A stretch of DNA of 64,000 bases. Source: JAGVSR01 sp963778225. GTDB taxonomy: Bacteria; Pseudomonadota; Alphaproteobacteria; Rhizobiales; Hyphomicrobiaceae. Under the pieces are notes generated by a model. The model saw nothing but the letters and a program-made list of their open reading frames with translations. It made no database searches and was not told the origin of the DNA. The position numbers and the translations under genes are program-made. The DNA lies in NCBI GenBank assembly GCA_963778225.1, contig CAVZTR010000004.1, positions 248,001-312,000 on the forward strand. The letters run 5' to 3'. Shown here in pieces: positions 8,305-17,030 of this stretch (position 1 is the stretch's first letter; every line of letters starts with the position of its first letter).

Positions 8305-9186
8305 TCAGCGGGTTCGACGCGGGTTTTTGTAGAGGTCCGCTTCCTGCGCTTCGATCTTAGGCTTGATCTTGCCGCGGCGGACGTCGCGATAGAGCGATTT
8401 CATGTGTCGACGGCTGTCACCGTTGAAGATCATCATGCCGGCAAAGAGCTTCATGACGGTGAGAAGGCGCTTATCGGCATGGCCTTGCTTGATCTTGCCG
8501 TACCATTTGCCGCCCAGCGAGAAGACCTTGCCATCAAGCGCGCCGACTACGTTGCCGTGCTGATCATAAAGCGTGAAGTCGCCTCCGAGATCGATCAGGT
8601 CGCGCTTCAGACGATAGAATTCGGGCTGGTTGTCATTCATGAGGAAGAACGAGAAGTTCTCCGGCATGAACGGCCACTTGTTGGCAGAGCGCTCCAGATA
8701 GATGAGGAAGTTGTCGTCGTCGGTGTTGATGGAGAACGCGGTGACGGGAAGGCCACGCGAGCCGATCGTCATTTGAAGGCTGCGGCCGACCATAAGGTCC
8801 ATAGTGGCGCGCCAGTTGACGGTTTCGTTGAACAACTTGAAGACGAGGCGCTTATCCATGCCCGTCTTCTGTTTCCAGAGATCTTCGCGGTAGCCGATGA
8901 GGCCCGTGCGCTCACCGTTTTCGATCACTTCGGCATAGATATCCATGTCGGACGTGAACTGGCGCGACTTGGCGCGATTGCGCGAGCGCTTGTAGATGCC
9001 GAACTCGATCGTGTTGAGATTGGTGATCCAGACATCGACGGTGAAGCGGTGCCAGCCATCCTTGCCTGGCTTGGGTGCCTTGCCCGAACCTTTGGCCGTC
9101 TTGCGTTCGGCGATTTCCTCGCGTGCGGCATCCTGCGCCGCGGCTTCGGCGGCCGCATTTCCGCTGCGGGCAACGATGGTGGTCAT
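8305..9186 (-). CDS. Conserved-looking protein of unknown function, beta-rich
   Basis: 293 residues; family not recognised with confidence. The first 45 residues are charged and Ala-rich (AAAEAAAQDAAREEIAERKTAKGSGKAPKPGKDG) and look disordered. The rest alternates short strands (FTVDVWITNLNTIEFGIYKRS, MDIYAEVIENGERTGLIGY, NFLIYLERSANKWPF). The stretch DFTLYDQHGNVVGALDGKVFSLGGKWYGKI resembles the strand-turn pattern of LURP-one/tubby-like barrels; this is only a visual likeness. There is no signal peptide or membrane segment. The start has GGAGA six bases upstream. It is a single-gene unit downstream of the yggS locus, with a terminator at its 3' end. Confidence 0.6.
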   Translation of the reverse strand: MTTIVARSGNAAAEAAAQDAAREEIAERKTAKGSGKAPKPGKDGWHRFTVDVWITNLNTIEFGIYKRSRNRAKSRQFTSDMDIYAEVIENGERTGLIGYREDLWKQKTGMDKRLVFKLFNETVNWRATMDLMVGRSLQMTIGSRGLPVTAFSINTDDDNFLIYLERSANKWPFMPENFSFFLMNDNQPEFYRLKRDLIDLGGDFTLYDQHGNVVGALDGKVFSLGGKWYGKIKQGHADKRLLTVMKLFAGMMIFNGDSRRHMKSLYRDVRRGKIKPKIEAQEADLYKNPRRTR

Positions 9187-9306
9187 GGCGCTCTCCGAAA
9201 GAGAATCAATCAGGAGGACGGTACCACCGGCTGCACGCGCCCTCGGTCAGGGCGGGTGTAAAAGCTCTGGATAAGTGGTCGGCGCGGCATCAATGGCGGG
9301 CGCATA

Positions 9307-9985
9307 TCAGGGGCCAACGGGCTTGCGGGCTCCAAAGATGGCGCTTCCGACGCGGATGTGGGTGGCGCCCAGAGCGATGGCTGTCTCGAAGTCATCGCTC
9401 ATGCCCATGCTGAGACCAGTCAGGCCGTTTTCGCGGGCCAGCGTCGCCAAGAGGCCGAAGTGGAGGGCGGCCTCCTCGTCAACGGGGGGAATGCACATCA
9501 GGCCCGAGATCTCGAGTTTGAGTTCGTCGCGGCAGTGGTGAAGGAAGGCTGCGGTTTCACGCGGAGCTACGCCTGCTTTCTGCTCTTCCTCGCCTGTGTT
9601 CACCTGCACGAAAAGTTTAAGGCGCTTGCCTTGCTTGGCCATTTCGTCTGCGATCGCCTTGGCAATCTTTGGGCGATCCACGGTGTGGATCGCGTCAAAC
9701 AGTTCCACCGCTTCCGCTGTCTTGTTTGACTGGAGCGGGCCGATGAGGTGGAGTTCGAGGCCTTGGAAAGCGGGCTTTCAGGTTCGGCCATTTGGCCTTG
9801 GCTTCCTGTACGCGGTTTTCGCCGAAGGCCCGCTGGCCGTTGTCGATCACGGGAACGATGGCCTCTTCGCCGTAGGTTTTGGACACCGCGACGAGCGTGA
9901 CGGTCTGAGGATCTCGTCCTGCGCCTTTCGCTGCAAGTTCGATCCGGCTTCTGATATCGCGCAGGGCCTCAACGCTATCCGTCAT
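9307..9985 (-). pseudogene. yggS: YggS/PROSC-family PLP-binding protein, frameshifted
   Basis: Two frames together encode a complete PLP homeostasis protein. The first frame from ATG 9985 gives MTDSVEALRDIRSRIELA, the PLP lysine region VTLVAVSKTYGEEAI and RAFGENRVQEAKAKWPNLKARFP. Reading then has to jump one base near 9764-9768 to continue GLELHLIGPLQSNKTAEAVELFDAIHTVDR and on to SMGMSDDFETAIALGATHIRVGSAIFG, the phosphate-binding end. One extra base in CCAAGG explains the break. YggS controls free PLP and amino-acid balance. The ATG overlaps the fic stop (ATGA), so translation is coupled to fic. A sequencing error is as likely as a true pseudogene. Confidence 0.85.
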
Positions 9986-11181
9986 GCTTTTCTCTCCGGC
10001 TTCGCGGTGGTCTTCGCCGCAATCTTCGGCTGGCCGTACGGCGCGAAGTCGTGTGTATCGCTGGAAAGTAGATCGAGATACTTCCGGTTGATGAAAACTT
10101 TGTCGCGCCATGCGCGCTCCTCAACCAGGACGCCCAGTTCGACGAGCTGTTTGAAGTAGCCCGCAACAGTGACCCGGTTGCCCAGTCCCGCCTGAATGGC
10201 ATTTTCTATGCGGCAGTAGGGCTGCGAAAAGATGAGCTCGACGAGTTCGCGCGTGTACAGCCGCGGCTTGGTTTCGCGAATGTGCCGGGCTGTGTCTTCC
10301 ATCAAAGCGCGAACGGCGCGGACCTTCTTGTTGGTCCATCGTGCGGTCTCTTCCACACCGGTGAGAAGATAGAGCACCCAGCCTTGCCACGTTGCGTTTC
10401 GTGTCACCTCGGCCAGATGGGCATAGTATTCGGTGCGCGTGCGCAGGATATAACGGCTGAGATAGAGGGTCGGTCGTTCGAGAAGTCCGGATTGCACGAG
10501 GAAGAGCAGGTTGAGGATGCGGCCGGTTCGTCCATTGCCGTCGCCGAAGGGATGAATGGCTTCGAACTGGTAGTGCTGGACGGCCATTCGGATGAGCGGA
10601 TCGATGTCGCTCTCGTCGTTGATGTAGCGCTCCCAGTCGGCGAGGAGGTCGCGGATGACGTTGGCGCCTTCGGGCGGCGTGTAGATGATCTGGCCGGTGA
10701 GGACGTTCTTCAGCGCGGTGCCGGGCGTTGAGCGAACATCGAGATCGGTGCCGGTCACCATGCGGCAGATGTCGGTAGCCAAACGCGTCGTGATCGGCCT
10801 CTGAGCCAGGGTCTCAAAGCCGTTGTGCAGCGCGCTGCGGTAGCGCAGAGCCTCTTTCGCGGCGGGATCAATGGTGCCGCGATCGCCGCCGCCGAGGCTG
10901 GCTTCGCGGAAAAGCGAATCGTTCGTCGTGACAATGTTTTCGATTTCGGAGCTGGCGCGCGCTTCGAGGGTTGGAATGGCTGTGATGAGCACCGTTTCGT
11001 CCGGCAGCAGGTGTCCAGCCAAGCGGAGCTCAGCCAGTTCGCGGTGGGCGGCGACGCAGCGTTTCAAGATCTCGCGCGTCTCCAGGTCTGCCGGAGGGGG
11101 CAGGTGGGGCAAGGCATTGTAGGGCCGGGAGGGATCGTTTTTCGGCCGTAGGGTCTTGGCTCGGGCAGGGGCGCGCGGCAT
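9982..11181 (-). CDS. Fic-domain AMP-transferase with N-terminal inhibitory helix and C-terminal wHTH
   Basis: A 399-residue class II Fic protein. The inhibitory motif SSEIEN (residues 77-82) fits [S/T]xxxE[G/N]. The catalytic core HPFGDGNGRTGR is complete (residues 210-221), so the enzyme should be able to transfer AMP from ATP to a protein hydroxyl once inhibition is relieved. Residues about 300-380 (TRELVELIFSQPYCRIENAIQAGLGNRVTVAGYFKQLVELGVLVEE) form a winged-helix. Fic proteins of this layout are usually stand-alone, chromosomal and possibly autoregulated. Its stop overlaps the yggS start. Upstream is an array of ATGTTC/GAACAT half-sites that may be its operator. Confidence 0.92.
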   Translation of the reverse strand: MPRAPARAKTLRPKNDPSRPYNALPHLPPPADLETREILKRCVAAHRELAELRLAGHLLPDETVLITAIPTLEARASSEIENIVTTNDSLFREASLGGGDRGTIDPAAKEALRYRSALHNGFETLAQRPITTRLATDICRMVTGTDLDVRSTPGTALKNVLTGQIIYTPPEGANVIRDLLADWERYINDESDIDPLIRMAVQHYQFEAIHPFGDGNGRTGRILNLLFLVQSGLLERPTLYLSRYILRTRTEYYAHLAEVTRNATWQGWVLYLLTGVEETARWTNKKVRAVRALMEDTARHIRETKPRLYTRELVELIFSQPYCRIENAIQAGLGNRVTVAGYFKQLVELGVLVEERAWRDKVFINRKYLDLLSSDTHDFAPYGQPKIAAKTTAKPERKA

Positions 11182-11184
11182 GGA

Positions 11185-11360
11185 TCATGTTCGTTCTAGA
11201 ATGTTTTTTGCGCATGACGGACGACTCATGTGCGGATCATGAACATGATAGGCCAGTGATGTTCGAACTCTAGTAAATTTTGCGCATGATGGGACGGTCA
11301 TGTTCATTCAGCGAACATGAGGCACCGGTCATGTTCAAAATTACTTACATATCGAACATT
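11185..11360. promoter_or_regulatory. Array of seven ATGTTC/GAACAT half-sites between fic and leuS
   Basis: ATGTTC occurs at 11187, 11259, 11300 and 11331, and its complement GAACAT at 11241, 11313 and 11354. The copy at 11298-11320 is a perfect palindrome, TCATGTTC-7 nt-GAACATGA. A GTTCGAAC palindrome sits at 11261-11268 and TTCTAGAA at 11194-11201. The motif TGCGCATGA repeats at 11209 and 11281, a 72-bp period, with similar flanks. The array starts three bases upstream of the fic start codon and extends towards leuS. It looks like a multi-operator control region for the divergent genes. Confidence 0.65.
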
Positions 11361-11475
11361 ATAGGTCGCGGAACACCGGCGCTCTGTGTCCTTGCTCACC
11401 TTGACCCCTCTGGGGCTTTCGGGCTCTGTACCGGCGACTTCCGTTCACCAATTCCGACGAGATACGACAGGCCCG

Positions 11476-14085
11476 ATGGCAACCGAACGCTACAACGCCC
11501 CTGACCGCGAGCAGCATTGGCAAGCGGCTTGGGATGAGGCCGGCATTTACATTGCCGGCTCCGATCACACCAAGCCGAAATGCTACGTGCTGGAGATGTT
11601 CCCCTATCCATCGGGGCGCATCCACATGGGGCACGTTCGCAACTATGCCATGGGGGACGTGTTCGCGCGCTACAAGCGGGCAAAAGGCTTCAACGTGCTG
11701 CATCCGATGGGCTGGGACGCCTTCGGTATGCCCGCTGAAAATGCGGCTCTGGAACGCAAGACGCATCCGGCCGCGTGGACCTACGCCAACATCGACGCGA
11801 TGAAGCGGCAGCTCAAATCGATGGGCTTGTCGCTCGACTGGTCGCGCGAGATCGCGACGTGCAATGTCGCGTACTACAAGCATCAGCAGGCCATCTTTCT
11901 GAAGCTCCTGGAAAAGGGGCTCGCTTACCGTGGTCCGGGCAAAGTCAACTGGGACCCTGTCGATCAGACGGTGCTGGCCAACGAACAGGTCATTGACGGG
12001 CGCGGCTGGCGCTCGGGTGCGCTCGTCGAACAACGCGAGATGCAGGTTTGGTACTTCAAGATTTCGGAATTCGCGGACGATCTTCTGAAGGCGCTCGGTA
12101 CACTCGATAAGTGGCCCGAAAAGGTGCGCCTGATGCAAGCAAACTGGATCGGGCGGTCCGAAGGCATGTCGGTTCGCTGGGCACTAGACCCTAAGGGCGC
12201 GCCGCCCGGCGAAAGCGAAATCGAGGTTTTCACAACGCGGCCCGATACGCTGTTCGGTGCTTCGTTCGTGGCGATTGCCGCTGATCATCCACTGGCGCGA
12301 AAGCTGGCGGAGAAGAACGCTGCACTCGCTGAATTCGCGGACGAATGCCGCCGCCGCGGGACGTCCGTCATCGAAATCGAGAAAGGTGAGAAGCTCGGCT
12401 TCGATACGGGGCTGAAGGTGCGTCATCCGCTCGATCCCGATTGGCTCGTGCCGGTTTGGGTCGCGAATTTCGTTCTGATGGATTACGGCACGGGCGCCAT
12501 CTTCGGGTGCCCCGCCGGCGATCAACGTGACCTTGATTTCGCCCGGAAATACGCCCTTCCTGTCATCCCGGTCATATTGCCTAAAGGGGCTGACGCCACG
12601 ACGTTCGAGATTGAACAGACGGCCGCCGACGGCGAAGGCACTATGATCAACTCGCAGTTTCTCGACGGGTTGACGACGGCGGATGCCTTCAAGAAAGTTG
12701 CCGACACGCTGGAAGGTCTGATGCTCGACGGCAGGCCCGTCGGTCAGCGGCAAGTCCGCTTCCGGCTCAAGGATTGGGGCATTTCTCGGCAGCGCTACTG
12801 GGGCTGTCCGATCCCGGTCATCCATTGCGAAACGTGTGGCGCGGTTCCCGTTCCTGCAAAGGATCTTCCCGTCGAGTTGCCGGAGGATGCGACCTTCGAC
12901 AAGCCGGGCAATCCCCTCGAGCGGCACCCAACGTGGAAAAACTGCGCGTGCCCGCAGTGCGGGAAGCCAGCGCGGCGCGAAACGGACACGATGGACACGT
13001 TCGTCGACAGCTCCTGGTATTATGGACGATTCACAGCGCCCGATAGCGCGTCTGCCATCGATCCCAAGGCTGCGAATTACTGGTTGCCTGTCGATCAGTA
13101 TATCGGCGGCATCGAACATGCGATCTTGCACCTGCTCTACTCGCGCTTCTTCTGGCGCGCGATGGGCGAGGCGGGGGCCGCTCCGGCCAGCGTGAAGGAG
13201 CCGTTCGCGGCGCTTTTCACGCAAGGCATGGTGACCCACGAGACCTATAAGTCGGAGAGCGGCACCTGGCTGCTGCCGACGGACGTCGCCATTGAGGGCG
13301 AGGGTGACGTTCGGCGTGCGACCGAAATCGCCACGGGCAAACCGGCGAGTATCGGCTCGATCGAGAAGATGTCGAAGTCGAAGAAGAACCTCGTCGACCC
13401 CGATGACATCATCCAGCATTGGGGCGCGGATTGCGCGCGCTGGTTTATGCTGTCAGATAGTCCGCCGGAGCGTGACGTGATCTGGACTGAAGCGGGCGTG
13501 CAAGGCGCGGGACGCTTCATTCAGCGCATTTGGCGGCTCGTGACCGATATCGCCGAGCGACCGAAAACAACCGATGGGGGGACTCCCTCGGAGGACGCGA
13601 TGGAGGTTCGCCGCGCAGCTCATAAGGCGCTGGATGCCGTCGGTCGCAACATCGAAGCTTTGAGGTTCAACGTCGCTGTTGCTCAGATCTACGAATTCAC
13701 CAATGCACTCTCGGCAGCCTCGGGCAAGAAAGGGAGTGATCTGGACGCGGCGCTGCATGAGTGCGCGGTGATACTCGTGAAGATCATCGCGCCCATGATG
13801 CCGCATCTGGCAGAGGAAAGCTGGGCGCGGCTCGGATACAACACCCTCCTGGCCAAAGAACCTTGGCCTGAGGCCAATCCGGCGTTGCTCGTTGACGATC
13901 GCGTGACCCTTGCCGTACAGGTCAATGGTAAGCGGCGTGGGGAGATAACCCTCGCACGAGCCGCCACAAATGCCGAGGCTGAAGCCGCGGCGCTGGCACT
14001 CGAGCCCGTCGTGAAAGCCCTCGAAGGGCGGCCGGCCAAAAAGGTCATAGTCGTGCCTCAGAGGATTGTGAATATCGTTGCCTGA
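11476..14085 (+). CDS. leuS: Leucyl-tRNA synthetase
   Basis: An 869-residue class Ia aminoacyl-tRNA synthetase. The HIGH-type motif is HMGH (residues 50-53, in PYPSGRIHMGHVRN) and the KMSKS motif is at about 631-635. The CP1 editing domain lies between, with ERYWGC-like RQRYWGCPIPVIHC before the zinc-ribbon cysteines (CETCGAVP, CACPQCGKPA). The C-terminal anticodon-binding domain ends in KVIVVPQRIVNIVA. The frame is open from 11386, but ATG 11476 (MATERYNAP) gives the usual length. lptE and holA follow, a conserved alphaproteobacterial order. Confidence 0.98.
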   Translation: MATERYNAPDREQHWQAAWDEAGIYIAGSDHTKPKCYVLEMFPYPSGRIHMGHVRNYAMGDVFARYKRAKGFNVLHPMGWDAFGMPAENAALERKTHPAAWTYANIDAMKRQLKSMGLSLDWSREIATCNVAYYKHQQAIFLKLLEKGLAYRGPGKVNWDPVDQTVLANEQVIDGRGWRSGALVEQREMQVWYFKISEFADDLLKALGTLDKWPEKVRLMQANWIGRSEGMSVRWALDPKGAPPGESEIEVFTTRPDTLFGASFVAIAADHPLARKLAEKNAALAEFADECRRRGTSVIEIEKGEKLGFDTGLKVRHPLDPDWLVPVWVANFVLMDYGTGAIFGCPAGDQRDLDFARKYALPVIPVILPKGADATTFEIEQTAADGEGTMINSQFLDGLTTADAFKKVADTLEGLMLDGRPVGQRQVRFRLKDWGISRQRYWGCPIPVIHCETCGAVPVPAKDLPVELPEDATFDKPGNPLERHPTWKNCACPQCGKPARRETDTMDTFVDSSWYYGRFTAPDSASAIDPKAANYWLPVDQYIGGIEHAILHLLYSRFFWRAMGEAGAAPASVKEPFAALFTQGMVTHETYKSESGTWLLPTDVAIEGEGDVRRATEIATGKPASIGSIEKMSKSKKNLVDPDDIIQHWGADCARWFMLSDSPPERDVIWTEAGVQGAGRFIQRIWRLVTDIAERPKTTDGGTPSEDAMEVRRAAHKALDAVGRNIEALRFNVAVAQIYEFTNALSAASGKKGSDLDAALHECAVILVKIIAPMMPHLAEESWARLGYNTLLAKEPWPEANPALLVDDRVTLAVQVNGKRRGEITLARAATNAEAEAAALALEPVVKALEGRPAKKVIVVPQRIVNIVA

Positions 14086-14092
14086 GGCGCGT

Positions 14093-14656
14093 ATGGTCGA
14101 AACTCGTCGCAACGAAACGAACGGTAGCAAGGGCTTACGCAGATGGCGTTCGCTCGGCGCATTCGTTTTGCTCAGTGGCGCCCTTCTCGGGGGCTGCGGC
14201 GACGCGGGGTTCCGTCCGATGTACGGCGCCACAGGGGTTGGCGGGGCTGGGGCTTCCGAGAAGCTGGCTCAGGTTGATATCACGACCATTCCAGGCCGCG
14301 TCGGCCAGCAACTTCGTAACGAGTTCATCTATCAGTCGACCGGCGGTGGTGCTCGTCCAGAGCCAGTCTACCGCCTCGAAGTGGCCGTTCGTGAATCCGT
14401 CACTTCGACCCTTATCGAGCAAACGGGTGACGCGCGCGGCCAGGTTTACAACCTCGATGCAGCTTTCAAGCTCGTCCGCATCGCCGACAGCCAAGTGGTG
14501 ATGGAAGGCAAGAGCCACTCGCGCGCAGCCTTTGACCGCTTCAGTTCGATCTACTCGAATGTTCGAGCACGCGAAGAGGCCGAGACCCGCGCTGCCAAGA
14601 CCATTGCGGAAGAACTGCGCACGCGCATCAGCGCGTACGTCGCAACCGCTGCTTAA
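14093..14656 (+). CDS. lptE: LPS-assembly lipoprotein LptE
   Basis: A 187-residue lipoprotein with a basic N terminus, a hydrophobic core and the lipobox LLGGC (Cys about residue 35). The body (YRLEVAVRESVTSTLIEQTGDARGQVYNLDAAFKLV and the helical end EETRAAKTIAEELRTRI type) fits LptE, the outer-membrane partner of LptD that inserts lipopolysaccharide. Position between leuS and holA is the standard one. ATG 14093 has GAGG five bases upstream; a TTG at 14078 would overlap leuS. It ends seven bases before holA. Confidence 0.9.
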   Translation: MVETRRNETNGSKGLRRWRSLGAFVLLSGALLGGCGDAGFRPMYGATGVGGAGASEKLAQVDITTIPGRVGQQLRNEFIYQSTGGGARPEPVYRLEVAVRESVTSTLIEQTGDARGQVYNLDAAFKLVRIADSQVVMEGKSHSRAAFDRFSSIYSNVRAREEAETRAAKTIAEELRTRISAYVATAA

Positions 14657-14662
14657 CGCGCC

Positions 14663-15691
14663 ATGGTGGCCGTCAAGGCTCAGCAGGTTCAAGCCTCTCT
14701 GAAATCGCCGGACGCTCGCTACTCCGCTTATCTTCTTTATGGCAGCGATGCGGGTCTCGTCAGCGAACGCGCTGCCAACTTAGCCAAGACCATTGCGTCA
14801 TTGGACGATCCCCCTGGAGAAATCGTGCGGCTCGACGAAATCGACGTCGAGAATAATCCTGACCGTCTATCGCTCGAATTGCTGATGGTCCCCATGTTCG
14901 GCGGGCGCAAGATCGTTCGCGTTGAGACGAGCCGACGCGTCAACGCGCTCATGCTCAAACCCCTTCTGGAGGAGACGTCCCTTGCCGGGGTTCTGATCGT
15001 GGAGGCCGGCAATCTCAAGAAGGACGACAGCTTGCGGCTGGCGTTCGAGAAGGCCGGCCATGCCGCGGCGATCGCCTGCTACATGGATGACGGCCGCGAC
15101 CTCGATAGCGTCATCACCGACATTCTGCGGCCGCTGAAGCTCACAATGACACCCGATGCGCGGCAGATGCTCATCAGCCGCTTGGGCGCCGATCGCGTGA
15201 TGTCGCGCGGAGAGATTGAGAAGCTGGCACTTTATGCAGCCGGCCAGGGACAGATCACCGAAGATGATGTGGAGGCCGTGGTTGGCGATGCGGCGGAACT
15301 CACGATCGATCGTATCGTCAATGCAGCGGCATCAGGTGACGGGCCTCGATCGGTCACGGAACTGCAGCGCGCGCTGACAGCGGGAGAAAGCGCCCAGGGG
15401 ATCATTTTTGCGGTCCAAAGGCATTTCACGCGCTTGCATCGCATCCGGGCCTCCGTCGATGGCGGCAAGTCTATCGAGCAGGTGATCGGCGAAATTCGTC
15501 CGCCGGTTCATTTCAAGCAAAAGGATGTGCTGGCCGCACAGTCGCGGGCATGGCGTCTGGAAACATTGGATGCCGCGCTCGCCGGAATTGGAGTTGCGGC
15601 GCGGACAGCACGCGTCTCGTCGGGTCTCGAGGATCTTCTTGCGGAGCGACTGATCCTCACGTTGTCGCGTCTTGCGCGGCCTGTCCGCTGA
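14663..15691 (+). CDS. holA: DNA polymerase III delta subunit
   Basis: 342 residues, the usual length of HolA, the clamp-loader subunit that opens the beta clamp. Visible features are the N-terminal AAA+-like fold (YLLYGSDAGLVSERAANLAKTI), the helical lid region (LISRLGADRVMSRGEIEKLALYA) that is typical of alphaproteobacterial delta, and the collar domain with VQRHFTRLHRIRASVDGGKSIEQVIGEIRPPVHFKQK. It is part of leuS-lptE-holA. Confidence 0.95.
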   Translation: MVAVKAQQVQASLKSPDARYSAYLLYGSDAGLVSERAANLAKTIASLDDPPGEIVRLDEIDVENNPDRLSLELLMVPMFGGRKIVRVETSRRVNALMLKPLLEETSLAGVLIVEAGNLKKDDSLRLAFEKAGHAAAIACYMDDGRDLDSVITDILRPLKLTMTPDARQMLISRLGADRVMSRGEIEKLALYAAGQGQITEDDVEAVVGDAAELTIDRIVNAAASGDGPRSVTELQRALTAGESAQGIIFAVQRHFTRLHRIRASVDGGKSIEQVIGEIRPPVHFKQKDVLAAQSRAWRLETLDAALAGIGVAARTARVSSGLEDLLAERLILTLSRLARPVR

Positions 15692-15783
15692 AGGAAATCG
15701 GCGCCGCACCTCCGCCACCATGCCCCAGTTGCATGCACTCGAGCGCTGCCTATAGTCCGCGGGAGTTTTTCCAAGGAGCCTTC

Positions 15784-16782
15784 ATGACCACCGCTCGCTA
15801 TTCCGTCGCCGCTATCGGCAACGCCATCGTCGATATCATTGGCCGCTGCGATGATGCGTTCCTTGCCAAGCATGGCGCGCCGAAGGGGTCGATGCGCCTC
15901 GTCGATGCGCAAACGGTGCAGACGCTCTATAGCGAAATGGGCCCTGGTATCGAGATCTCCGGCGGTTCGGCTGCAAATACGGTGGTCGGAGTAGCGTCAT
16001 TCGGTGGAACGGCCGCCTTCATCGGCAAAGTGGCAGGCGACGAGTTCGGCCGCATATTCCGGCATGACATCGGCGCGGCCGGTGTCGCCTTCGAGACAGC
16101 TCCGGTCAATGGCAAGGCGCCGACATCTCGTTCGCTGATCCTCGTCACACCTGACGGCGAGCGGACGATGAACACATTCCTTGGGATCAGCACCGATCTG
16201 GATCACGGTGAGGTCGATGCGACGGTAATCGAAGGCGCGGATGTCGTTTACCTGGAAGGCTACCTTTTCGATCAGCCACAAGCCAAGGCTGCCTTCCGAC
16301 AAGCGGTGGCCCTCGCAACCAAGGCCGGGCGGACCGTTGCCCTCACCCTCTCAGATGGGTTCTGTGTCGATCGCCACCGGGCCGAGTTTCTCGACTTGAT
16401 TAAGTCCGGCGTTGGAATTCTATTTGCCAATGAGAGCGAGATCACCTCGCTCTATGAGACGACGAACTTCGATGAGGCTGCACGTCGGGCTGCCGGCGAT
16501 ACGCGTCTCGCGGTACTGACGCGGAGTGCGAAAGGCTCGCTCATTCTCGCAGATGGGAAAGCGCACGACATTCCCGTCGAACCGGTGGCGACAGTTGTCG
16601 ACACCACCGGCGCAGGGGATCTATACGCTGCCGGCTTTCTTTATGGATTCACCTCTGGATGCGATCTGGCCACTGCCGGTCGTTTAGGGAGCTTGGCTGC
16701 GGCGGAAATCATTTCCCATGTCGGAGCGCGGCCGCAGGCCAATCTGGCCGAATTGGCGCGGACGCGCGGGCTCATTTCCTGA
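15784..16782 (+). CDS. PfkB-family kinase, probable adenosine kinase
   Basis: A 332-residue ribokinase-superfamily sugar/nucleoside kinase. The N-terminal GNAIVDIIGRCDDAFL, the di-Gly substrate loop GGSAANTVVGVASFGG and the catalytic DTTGAGDLYAAGFLYG (base Asp in GAGD) are complete. The pattern NAIVDI and LGISTDL is that of alphaproteobacterial adenosine kinases, which convert adenosine to AMP; substrate is inferred. The start has AGGAG seven bases upstream; the frame is open from 15550 without support. Confidence 0.85.
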   Translation: MTTARYSVAAIGNAIVDIIGRCDDAFLAKHGAPKGSMRLVDAQTVQTLYSEMGPGIEISGGSAANTVVGVASFGGTAAFIGKVAGDEFGRIFRHDIGAAGVAFETAPVNGKAPTSRSLILVTPDGERTMNTFLGISTDLDHGEVDATVIEGADVVYLEGYLFDQPQAKAAFRQAVALATKAGRTVALTLSDGFCVDRHRAEFLDLIKSGVGILFANESEITSLYETTNFDEAARRAAGDTRLAVLTRSAKGSLILADGKAHDIPVEPVATVVDTTGAGDLYAAGFLYGFTSGCDLATAGRLGSLAAAEIISHVGARPQANLAELARTRGLIS

Positions 16783-17030
16783 TTCTCTTTTTGTGCTGAA
16801 TTCAAGATTTGCAGCCTTGCTGCGACGCGCTAGAAACTGAATTGGCAATGGTTGTAGCTGAATCGACTTGTTTCGTTCTCGCGGCCATACAAGTCCACGG
16901 TGTAATTGCGCAACAGAAACAGCGCGTTCCATTTGTTTCTTTACATGCTCTTAATTAAACTCCCTGTAAACTATCGCGAATTGCGGCATGCTTTCATCGT
17001 TCGCTAATTCGTTTCCGAAGGTCAAATTGA

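Noticed and set aside
11298..11320. LexA/SOS box upstream of fic
   Set aside because: Alphaproteobacterial LexA sites are direct GTTC-N7-GTTC repeats; here the half-sites are inverted GTTC-N7-GAAC, and they recur as an array with an ATG prefix.
16940..16972. Sigma-70 promoter TTTACA/TAAACT before the HTH protein
   Set aside because: The spacer would be 21 bp, too long for a standard promoter.
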